This document shows, piece after piece, positions 1 to 4,873 of a stretch of DNA of 6,792 nucleotides; within the stretch, counting starts at the first letter, position 1; each line of letters begins with the position of its first letter. The stretch spans positions 1 to 6,792 of the forward strand of contig CABSMB010000070.1 of NCBI GenBank assembly GCA_902478705.1. Direction: 5' to 3'. The DNA comes from an uncultured Collinsella sp. (lineage in GTDB: Bacteria > Actinomycetota > Coriobacteriia > Coriobacteriales > Coriobacteriaceae). Under the pieces are notes generated by a model that had not been told where the DNA came from, did not search any database, and saw only the letters and a list, made by a program, of their open reading frames with translations. The position numbers were made by a program, and so were the translations under genes.

Positions 1-876
1 ACCAAAGATGGCGGTGAAAATCCAGGTGATGATATTGGAAACAATGCCCGTCAAGAACTCGGGAAGAATCGAGGCACAGAACAGCTTGCCCAGGTTGGCC
101 TTATAGGACTTCCAGACCTTCTCGAGCGAAAACGCGCTTTCCACGCGGCCGGCGACTGCAAAGTGCATCACGGCAGCGTCACCAAACATCTTAAAGAAAA
201 TGCCCAACACCGCCGATACGATCATGGCAAAGACAAGCAGACCCATCGACCCGATGAGTGCGCCCTCGAGGCCGCTCGAACCGAAGTAATAGTACGAACC
301 AACGGCACCGATCACAGCGCTCTCAAGCACCGAGAACACCACGCCAATCACCGGAATAATGGCCACGAACCCGAGCACGTTCGTAATGACAGACGAGAAG
401 ATGCCCAGCCCAAAGGAGGTCGAGCGCAGCAGTGGACGCTCCATGCCGTTATCGTCCTTGAGCGACAGGTCGCGACCCCACTCGATAGCAAAGCCAGCGC
501 CGCACACGCTTGCCACGTAAGCGAGCAAAAAGCCAATGGCCGCCGCGATGCCACCGATAACGGGGATAAACAGCACCAGCACCGACACGACGCAGATCAG
601 CGCCGGCAAAAAGGCAATCTGACATACGCGAACCAGGGCGCCGGGAACCTTAATCATGTCGTTGAAGGCCTGCGCCATGCAGCCCTTGGGCACGTTCATA
701 GCCGGCTGGGGCGCAACGAACGGCTGCGGCTGCGGTTGGGCAAACGGCTGACCCTGCGGCTGAGGTTGAGCTTGCGGAGCGGGGCCGGCGGCCTTGCCCT
801 CGGTATTAGGGGCACCGCACACGCCGCAGAACTTGTCGTTATCGCCCATGGGGGCGCCACACTGCGAACAGAACAT
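1..876 (-). CDS. Zinc-ribbon membrane protein, DUF4013-like (C-terminus cut by left window edge)
   Basis: The 292 codons visible here run off the left edge without a stop. Reading from the chosen start, residues 3/6 and 17/20 form two CxxC pairs, a compact zinc ribbon (FCSQCG and FCGVCG). Residues 33-60 are a Pro/Gln-rich linker with repeated QP units. The rest is hydrophobic, with membrane segments near 87-107, 109-130, 157-190, 203-228 and from about 262. The IPVIGGIAAAIGFLLAYV stretch and the later 'HFAVAGRVESAFSLEKVW' stretch resemble DUF4013 membrane proteins, whose function is unknown. ATG at 876 is preferred to the in-frame ATG at 885: GAAGGG (886-891) lies 9 nt before the former but directly abuts the latter. 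The ribbon probably sits in the cytoplasm as a binding or regulatory module; that is inference. The gene is separated from the upstream YitT-family gene by 150 bp with no clear terminator, so co-transcription is possible. Confidence 0.8.
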   Translation of the reverse strand, partial: MFCSQCGAPMGDNDKFCGVCGAPNTEGKAAGPAPQAQPQPQGQPFAQPQPQPFVAPQPAMNVPKGCMAQAFNDMIKVPGALVRVCQIAFLPALICVVSVLVLFIPVIGGIAAAIGFLLAYVASVCGAGFAIEWGRDLSLKDDNGMERPLLRSTSFGLGIFSSVITNVLGFVAIIPVIGVVFSVLESAVIGAVGSYYYFGSSGLEGALIGSMGLLVFAMIVSAVLGIFFKMFGDAAVMHFAVAGRVESAFSLEKVWKSYKANLGKLFCASILPEFLTGIVSNIITWIFTAIFG

Positions 877-1026
877 CGAAATCATCCCTTCGTATCTAGA
901 GCGAATCACCTGGATCGCAAACGATGTCTTTGGCAACATTATCGCCCAATGTGGGGACAAATACCCCAAGATGACCAATTTGCAACGTAGGCGGCTTTAT
1001 TCAATGATTCGAAGGGTATATCCGCG
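877..1026. other. Intergenic region between the YitT-family and zinc-ribbon genes
   Basis: These 150 bp contain a small hairpin (arms TGGGG and CCCCA in the stretch 950-968) without a U-run and, on the minus strand, a GATAAT resembling a -10 box near 942-947 with no convincing -35. I see no terminator for the YitT-family gene, so read-through into the zinc-ribbon gene, a weak promoter of its own, or both are possible. Confidence 0.4.
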
Positions 1027-2049
1027 CTAGTTCGTGCCGCGGAAGCCCTTGCCCACAATCTCGGAGCTGTCAACGATCGTGATAAACGCATTCGGATCGA
1101 TATCGCGGGTATAGCGGCGCAGTTGTACTGCCTCGCGACGGCTCAGCACGCTCATAATCACCGTGACGCACCTGCCCGAGAAGGCGCCGTAACCACGGCT
1201 GATCGTTGCCGTGCGGTTGAGATGCTTGACGATAAACTCCTCGACCTTAAGGGGCTCGGAGCAAATGATCGTGCAGACCTTGCGCAAGTGAATGCTCTCG
1301 ATGGCCTTGTCGACCACGAGCGTCTTGGCAAACAGGCCAAGTACGCAGTACAGGCCGACGCGCGGGCCATACAGGAAAGCCGCGACGGTCACGATGCCGA
1401 TATCGACCAGCAACAAGGCGCGTCCGATCTCGAGCGTCGTACGACGCTTGAGGATCATGGCAAGGATGTCGGTGCCGCCCGTCGAGGCGCCAATGTCAAA
1501 GACAATGGCACTGCCCAGCGCCGGCAAGATGACGGCAAAACACAGGTCGAGCCACATATCGCCCGTCATCGAAACATCCGTCGGAATGAAGAGCTCAAAC
1601 AGCGAGACGTAGGCCGAAAGCGCAAACGAGGCAAAGACACTCCAAAGGATTGCCTTGCGCTCCAAAAAGATAAAACCCAGGATGACCAGGACCGCGTTGA
1701 TAATCCACATAAAGACGCCGACGGGCAGAGTCGGGAACAGCGTGGAAAGAATGACCGACACGCCCGAGGTGCCGCCGAAGGCAAAGTGATTGGGGGTTTT
1801 AAAGGCCACGATGGCAAAGGCCGTGAGGATCAGGCCCAGATTGAGCTCGGCAAAAAAGCGCGGAAAGCCTGGCTCCTGGCTGCGCTTGCGGCCGGCGCGC
1901 TCGCCACGTTCGATATCCTCGCGACCGACAACGCGCTCCATCGGCACCACCGGAGGACGATGCATCTCCTCGGCGGCACGCGACGCCGCCTCTGCCGCAG
2001 CGGCTTCAATCGCCCATGCCTTGCTTTCGGTCTCGTGTTCGTCGGCCAT
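1027..2049 (-). CDS. YitT family membrane protein (DUF161 + DUF2179)
   Basis: This is a 340-residue integral membrane protein of the YitT family, thought to be transporters but mostly without known substrate. Residues 1-63 form a charged cytoplasmic N-terminus, Ala/Glu-rich at 11-30. Hydrophobic spans follow around 68-84, 95-128, 133-155, 166-186 and 210-246. Two family hallmarks are visible: FGGTSGVSVIL at 91-101 and GASTGGTDILAMIL at 187-200. Residues 258-337 match the soluble DUF2179 domain, including SRGYGAFSG (284-292), the IDPNAF strand (317-322) and the final VGKGFR. The start is supported by GAGGGG at 2058-2063, 8 nt upstream; the internal Met29 and Met37 have poorer ribosome sites. 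The N-terminus before the first membrane span is longer than I would expect for the family. A terminator separates the gene from the upstream asp23 operon, so it probably has its own promoter, which I could not place with confidence. Confidence 0.93.
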   Translation of the reverse strand: MADEHETESKAWAIEAAAAEAASRAAEEMHRPPVVPMERVVGREDIERGERAGRKRSQEPGFPRFFAELNLGLILTAFAIVAFKTPNHFAFGGTSGVSVILSTLFPTLPVGVFMWIINAVLVILGFIFLERKAILWSVFASFALSAYVSLFELFIPTDVSMTGDMWLDLCFAVILPALGSAIVFDIGASTGGTDILAMILKRRTTLEIGRALLLVDIGIVTVAAFLYGPRVGLYCVLGLFAKTLVVDKAIESIHLRKVCTIICSEPLKVEEFIVKHLNRTATISRGYGAFSGRCVTVIMSVLSRREAVQLRRYTRDIDPNAFITIVDSSEIVGKGFRGTN

Positions 2050-2139
2050 TACGGCAACCCCTCGTTAACAATTTGGAAACAATGCGCCCATTAGGGTAAC
2101 GCGGAACGCGAAGATTGCAACCCTTAGTTAGACGAGCGG

Positions 2140-2160
2140 TATGCCTGCATCGGGGGCATA
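2140..2160. repeat. Short inverted repeat upstream of the YitT-family gene
   Basis: TATGCC at 2140-2145 and GGCATA at 2155-2160 are perfect 6-bp inverted arms around 9 nt. The site lies between the asp23 terminator and the start of the YitT-family gene, about 90 bp upstream of that start. It could be a binding site or a chance hairpin; nothing in the sequence decides between these. Confidence 0.25.
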
Positions 2161-2164
2161 TAGA

Positions 2165-2204
2165 AAACGGTCGACCGCACTTTTGCTTGCGCGGTCGACC
2201 GTTT
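2165..2204 (-). terminator. Intrinsic terminator of the amaP-asp23 operon, self-palindromic arms
   Basis: It lies 50 bp after the asp23 stop codon. Perfect 14-bp inverted arms (AAACGGTCGACCGC at 2165-2178 and its complement at 2191-2204) enclose 12 nt. In minus-strand RNA the two next inner pairs also form (G-U, then C-G), giving a 16-pair stem with an 8-nt loop. The plus-strand RNA would have an A/C mismatch at the first of them, which favours a minus-strand role. The stem ends in a U-rich run (GUUUUCUAU) as intrinsic terminators do, although most of that run is part of the stem. It should stop transcription of asp23 before the YitT-family gene. Each arm is itself a 10-bp palindrome, CGGTCGACCG. 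Confidence 0.8.
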
Positions 2205-2221
2205 AGCGTTTTCGCAGGTAA

Positions 2222-2256
2222 AACCTGCCAAAATAAACATCCCTTTTTGGTAGGTT
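2222..2256 (-). terminator. Possible first hairpin immediately after asp23
   Basis: The arms at 2222-2233 and 2245-2256 are complementary over 12 positions except one, with an 11-nt loop, and overlap the asp23 stop codon by two bases. On the minus-strand transcript the hairpin is followed by UUUU. The stem is A/U-rich and has an A/C mismatch in minus-strand RNA (a G-U pair in plus-strand RNA), so it is weaker than the hairpin 20 bp further on. It may be a tandem terminator or an mRNA 3'-end stabiliser, or may have no role. Confidence 0.3.
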
Positions 2257-2776
2257 ACTCGTGCTGGCTGGTGCGGTGCTCGTACTCCTCGGGGGTGATG
2301 ACATCCTCGATGCGCAGGTTGACGCCTGCCACCTCAAGGCCGGTCATCGCGGCCAGACGCTCGGTGACGCGCGCCTTAACGTCGTCAAAGATCGCAGGCG
2401 CATAGGCGCCGTACTCGATGATGACCGAGATGTTGACGACCACGCGGTTGTCATCGGTGACCTCAACCGTCACGCCCTTGGTCAGGTTCTCGGCACCAAA
2501 CTGCTCCTGCACAAAGTGCATGAGGTTGCCCTTCATGCCCAGGACGTGCGGCACCTCGCGGGTGGCCATGGCGACGATTTTCTCGATCACGCCGTTGGAA
2601 TAGGTCAGCGAGTCCTCGGACTCGTCCGCCTCCTCGTCGTCCTCGTCCGCCTCGTCTTCGGACTCGGCCTCGACGAGCGCCTCGTCCTCGAGCGTTACGT
2701 CCTCCGCCTCGGCGGCGACGGCCTCATTCGCCTCGAGCTCGGTATCGGCCACATCGACCTTCGTGTTAAAAGCCAT
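2255..2776 (-). CDS. asp23: Asp23/Gls24 family envelope stress protein
   Basis: At 173 residues it is close to the length of staphylococcal Asp23. Residues 57-163 are the Asp23 domain: it opens LTYSNGVIEKIVAMATREVP, continues through MKGN (81-84), a strand-rich part (VTVEVTDDNRVVVNISVIIEYG, about 102-123) and ends with GLEVAGVNLRIEDVI (146-160). Asp23 is an abundant cytoplasmic protein held at the membrane by AmaP and linked in Staphylococcus to cell-envelope stress. Residues 8-55 are strikingly acidic: 26 of 48 are Asp or Glu, and no Lys or Arg occurs between K6 and K66. A strong ribosome site, AAGGAGG at 2781-2787, lies 4 nt before the ATG. The gene is third in a tight operon, 44 bp after the DUF2273 gene, and is followed by a terminator. 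The order amaP-DUF2273-asp23 matches Staphylococcus aureus as I recall it. Confidence 0.95.
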   Translation of the reverse strand: MAFNTKVDVADTELEANEAVAAEAEDVTLEDEALVEAESEDEADEDDEEADESEDSLTYSNGVIEKIVAMATREVPHVLGMKGNLMHFVQEQFGAENLTKGVTVEVTDDNRVVVNISVIIEYGAYAPAIFDDVKARVTERLAAMTGLEVAGVNLRIEDVITPEEYEHRTSQHE

Positions 2777-2820
2777 GGTTCCTCCTTATGCCTGCCGCAG
2801 ATGCGACAGTCGAATACATA

Positions 2821-3198
2821 TTAGCGGCCGCTAAACAGACGGCCGAAGAAGTTGACGATACCGTTCTCGCCGTCGCGAATCTGGCCGATCACGGCGCCAA
2901 TCAGCACAAAGAATGCGATGACGAGCGTGTCCCACAGGCCCAACGTAAGTACCAGCACGGCGAGGATAAAGCCTGCCAAGGCGCCGAGCGTAGTATTGGG
3001 GTGGCGCACGGCGTAGCTCCAGATAGCAGCGCCCGTACCTTTGATGAGCCCCATGGCCTCGTCAAAGTCGTTGGCGGCGCTGTCGTGCTGCTCGCCGGCC
3101 TCGGGCTTGGTGTCGGTGGTCTCGCCTGCCGGCGTAGCGTTCTGGTCGATCGTCAGGCGCGGCGTGCGGGCGGTCTTGTCTTGGTTGGTATCACTCAC
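2821..3198 (-). CDS. DUF2273 family small membrane protein
   Basis: This 125-residue protein has a hydrophilic N-terminus (1-55) and two membrane helices at about 70-88 and 90-107 joined by a very short turn. It ends in a charged, amphipathic tail (IRDGENGIVNFFGRLFSGR). The C-terminal 70 residues match DUF2273, small membrane proteins usually encoded between amaP and asp23 and of unproven function. A GTG start at 3198 is chosen because GGAGG (3205-3209) lies 6 nt upstream and because the reading frame further upstream only runs antiparallel-free through the amaP coding sequence in another frame. The start overlaps the amaP stop by 8 bp, suggesting translational coupling. Family members are usually about 60-80 residues, so the N-terminal half looks like an extension. 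An ATG at 3054 would give a family-length protein but lacks a comparable ribosome site. Confidence 0.88.
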   Translation of the reverse strand: MSDTNQDKTARTPRLTIDQNATPAGETTDTKPEAGEQHDSAANDFDEAMGLIKGTGAAIWSYAVRHPNTTLGALAGFILAVLVLTLGLWDTLVIAFFVLIGAVIGQIRDGENGIVNFFGRLFSGR

Positions 3199-3736
3199 CG
3201 GAAACCTCCACGGTCTGGACGGTAGTCTTGGACGGCAAAAAACGGACGCGCGCGGTCGTGCCCGGCGTGCCGAGCATGGTGTCGCAGGCCTTCTCGATGC
3301 GCTGCTGCATCGAGGTGGCAAGAGCGGCAACGTCCTTATCATCGAGCGCGATGGCCTCGACCTTAAAACGAACGCGCGACTCGTCGGAGCCTTGAACGCG
3401 TGCCTCGATACGCTCAACCATCACGCGATCATCGAACTCCGCCGCGGCACGGGCGCACGAGGAAAGCGCTGCGAGCGTGACCTCGATATTGCGCTCCCCC
3501 GCCGGATGCACGCAGGACGGCTCGCGACGCGCGAACATCAGGCGGAAAAACCCGATAAGCACGCCAAGTGCCACGATGGCGGCGCACACCGTAACGACGA
3601 CGCGAGGCATGGTGTCACGCAACAGCAGCATAAAGCGATACGTATACGGTCCCCAGAACTGGCAGACAAGCGTACCCAGCGCCACGATGGCGGCGGCAAG
3701 ATACACGATCGCTAGGGCTCGTTTGAGTACGCGCAC
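3191..3736 (-). CDS. amaP: AmaP, Asp23 membrane anchor protein
   Basis: From the GTG at 3736 this is a 181-residue protein. Two membrane helices at about 6-28 and 46-66 form a hairpin, followed by a basic stretch (FARRE) and a soluble domain at about 82-178. That domain has the helix-strand pattern of a diverged Asp23 fold (NIEVTLAALSSCARAAAEFDD, then paired strands, then a helix and a last strand TARVRFL). In Staphylococcus, AmaP anchors Asp23 at the membrane, and the same role is inferred here from architecture and synteny. A longer frame starts at ATG 3787, but GTG 3736 is preferred: AAGGGAG lies 5 nt before it, and it places the first helix at the N-terminus as in other AmaP proteins. ATG 3787 has no ribosome site and sits inside a consensus -10 box. 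It is the first gene of the operon with the DUF2273 and asp23 genes. Confidence 0.87.
   Translation of the reverse strand: MRVLKRALAIVYLAAAIVALGTLVCQFWGPYTYRFMLLLRDTMPRVVVTVCAAIVALGVLIGFFRLMFARREPSCVHPAGERNIEVTLAALSSCARAAAEFDDRVMVERIEARVQGSDESRVRFKVEAIALDDKDVAALATSMQQRIEKACDTMLGTPGTTARVRFLPSKTTVQTVEVSGE
3205..3209 (-). promoter_or_regulatory. Ribosome binding site deciding the DUF2273 gene start
   Basis: GGAGG on the minus strand lies inside the last amaP codons, 6 nt before the GTG at 3198. It supports that GTG over the longer upstream frame opening at 3417, which would overlap amaP by more than 200 bp. Confidence 0.75.
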
Positions 3737-3741
3737 GCGCG

Positions 3742-3748
3742 CTCCCTT
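3742..3748 (-). promoter_or_regulatory. Ribosome binding site deciding the amaP start
   Basis: AAGGGAG on the minus strand lies 5 nt upstream of the GTG at 3736. No comparable site precedes the ATGs at 3787 or 3784, so it decides the start call. Confidence 0.7.
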
Positions 3749-3785
3749 CAGGTTTCGGTCCACAGAATGCAAAACGGTTCGCATC

Positions 3786-3814
3786 ATTATAAAAGAGCCG
3801 GGTCCGGTGCTCTA
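3786..3814 (-). promoter_or_regulatory. Probable promoter of the amaP-DUF2273-asp23 operon
   Basis: The minus strand shows a perfect TATAAT at 3791-3786, striking in this G+C-rich DNA. The hexamer 17 bp upstream, TAGAGC (3814-3809), matches TTGACA at only three positions and lies in the loop and stem of the yebC terminator. Transcription starting about 7 nt below the -10 box would leave a leader of roughly 40-45 nt before the GTG at 3736. The weak -35 suggests dependence on an activator or other sigma factor contact, but that is a guess. Confidence 0.5.
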
Positions 3815-3832
3815 CGCACGCGGATCCGGCTC
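3791..3832 (-). terminator. Intrinsic terminator downstream of yebC
   Basis: Arms of 12 bp (3795-3806 and 3821-3832) pair except for one A/C mismatch in minus-strand RNA. An inner perfect 4-bp stem, GTGC/GCAC, closes a 5-nt loop at 3811-3815, with one bulged base at 3820. The stem is very G+C-rich (GAGCCGG/CCGGCUC at its base), and the minus-strand transcript continues into UUUU (3794-3791). It lies 69 bp after the yebC stop and separates yebC from the amaP operon. Confidence 0.85.
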
Positions 3833-3878
3833 ATCTATTCCACGAGGCTTGCATGCTCGCTTCATTATGCCCAGATAT

Positions 3879-3896
3879 GCACGGCTTAACCCGTGC
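3879..3896 (-). repeat. Small hairpin just after the yebC stop
   Basis: GCACGG at 3879-3884 and CCGTGC at 3891-3896 form a perfect 6-bp inverted repeat with a 6-nt loop, 5 bp below the yebC stop. No U-run follows, so it is not a canonical terminator. It may protect the mRNA 3' end or be incidental. Confidence 0.35.
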
Positions 3897-3901
3897 GGGC
3901 G

Positions 3902-4708
3902 CTACTCCTCCTCGAGGGCAGCGATGACCTCGTCAGTCATATCCATGGTGCTGTAGACGTCCTGGACGTCGTCGAGCTCCTCAAGACGGTCGATGAGGCG
4001 CTGGACCTTCTTGGCGTCGGTACCGGAGACCTCGGTCGGGGTGGTCGGGACCATGGTGGTCTCGGAGCCCTTGACCTGGACGCCCTGCTCCTCGAGCGCC
4101 TTGGAGACAGCCATGACGTCGTTAGCAGCGGTCCAGACAATCCACTCCTCGCCGGCGTCCTCGTAGTCCTCGCCACCGGCCTCGGCGATGGCCATCATGA
4201 ACTCATCCTCGTCACCGGCAGGACCGTTGGCGATCATGGTCTCCTTCTTGGCGTTCTCGTCCAGGATCTCCTTGGCGACGACGATCTGGCCCTTGCGCTC
4301 AAACTGGAAGGCGACGGAGCCCGAGGTGCCCAGGTTGCCACCAGCGTGGGAGAAGGCGGAACGGACATCAGCGGCGGTGCGGTTGCGGTTGTCGGTCAGG
4401 CAGTCAACGTAGACGGCGACACCGGCGGGACCATAGCCCTCGTACACGATGTTCTCGTAGACAGCGGCGTCGGCACCCGAACCGAAGGCCTTGTCGATAG
4501 CGGACTTGATCTTGTCCTTGGGCATGGACTGAGCCTTGGCCTTAGCAACAGCAGCAGCGAGGCTGGCGTTGTTCTCAGGCAGCGGGTCGCCGCCGAGACG
4601 GGCAGCAACGGTGATGTTGCGGCTCAGCTTGGAGAAGAGGGCGGAACGCTTGGCGTCCTGCGCGCCCTTACGATGCTTGGTTGTGGCCCACTTAGAGTGT
4701 CCGGACAT
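3902..4708 (-). CDS. yebC: YebC/PmpR family regulatory protein (TACO1-like)
   Basis: This 268-residue protein opens with the family signature (MSGHSKWATTKHRKGAQDAKR), followed by FSKLSRNITVAAR at 25-37. Other conserved blocks are MPKDKIKSAIDKAFG at 62-76 and the long stretch at 89-140 that contains YEGYGPAGVAVY, the TDNRNRTAADVRSAF segment and GGNLGTSGSVAFQF. Family members were long annotated as DNA-binding transcriptional regulators. More recent work, as I recall it, points to a ribosome-associated role in relieving stalls at proline-rich stretches, with mitochondrial TACO1 a relative. The protein is cytoplasmic. It is somewhat longer than the usual 240-250 residues, with extra sequence around 148-166 before DEDEFMMAIAEAGGEDY. 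AGGAG at 4715-4719 lies 6 nt before the ATG. It appears monocistronic, with a hairpin upstream and a terminator downstream. ruvC, a frequent yebC neighbour, is not within the window. Confidence 0.96.
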   Translation of the reverse strand: MSGHSKWATTKHRKGAQDAKRSALFSKLSRNITVAARLGGDPLPENNASLAAAVAKAKAQSMPKDKIKSAIDKAFGSGADAAVYENIVYEGYGPAGVAVYVDCLTDNRNRTAADVRSAFSHAGGNLGTSGSVAFQFERKGQIVVAKEILDENAKKETMIANGPAGDEDEFMMAIAEAGGEDYEDAGEEWIVWTAANDVMAVSKALEEQGVQVKGSETTMVPTTPTEVSGTDAKKVQRLIDRLEELDDVQDVYSTMDMTDEVIAALEEE

Positions 4709-4839
4709 ACGTGTCTCCTATCGGTTTCGACCTAAAGCCCAGCGCAGATGCTCGGGCAATATAAACAAACGTCGTTATGATATACCTACTGGCCTGCGAG
4801 ATAAACCCCAAAATGAAGGCGTCGTGATGATACAGCCCC

Positions 4840-4872
4840 TTGGTGCAAAGTAACCTGTCCCCTTTGCACCAA
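4840..4872. repeat. REP-like palindromic element
   Basis: Perfect 11-bp inverted arms, TTGGTGCAAAG (4840-4850) and CTTTGCACCAA (4862-4872), flank TAACCTGTCCC. The right arm ends one base before the stop codon of the large membrane protein gene. No U-run follows on either strand, so it is a poor intrinsic terminator. The central CTGTCCCC-type motif with flanking inverted arms recalls extragenic palindromes spread by REP-associated tyrosine transposases and repeats I associate with Collinsella-type genomes; that link is from memory and untested. It could still stabilise or end the upstream transcript. Confidence 0.6.
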
Positions 4873-4873
4873 A

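Noticed and set aside
163..990. Plus-strand open frame (275 codons) opposite the zinc-ribbon gene
   Set aside because: Its composition is His/Arg/Asn-rich and domain-less. The minus strand encodes clear CxxC pairs and membrane helices in the same DNA.
1123..2094. Long plus-strand open frame (323 codons) opposite the YitT-family gene
   Set aside because: It is antisense to a well-supported membrane protein gene, rich in Arg/Asp/His/Gln as expected of a G+C-driven shadow, and has no recognisable domain or ribosome site.
2064..2135. Promoter of the YitT-family gene (TTGCAA followed by TACCCT)
   Set aside because: The match to consensus is weak and the spacing only marginal. A promoter is expected here, but these bases do not identify it.
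3199..3417. Upstream extension of the DUF2273 frame to an earlier start
   Set aside because: It would overlap amaP by over 200 bp, and its translation is Arg/Ser/Pro-rich out-of-frame sequence. A good ribosome site marks the GTG at 3198.
3893..4735. Plus-strand open frame (280 codons) fully covering yebC
   Set aside because: The Leu/Gly/Asp/Val-rich translation is the mirror of the strongly biased yebC codons. yebC itself has strong family signatures.
4740..4840. yebC promoter with a TATCAT -10-like box in the AT-richer stretch upstream
   Set aside because: The -10-like hexamer has only a poor -35 partner (TTTATC), and other AT-rich hexamers fit equally badly, so I could not place it.
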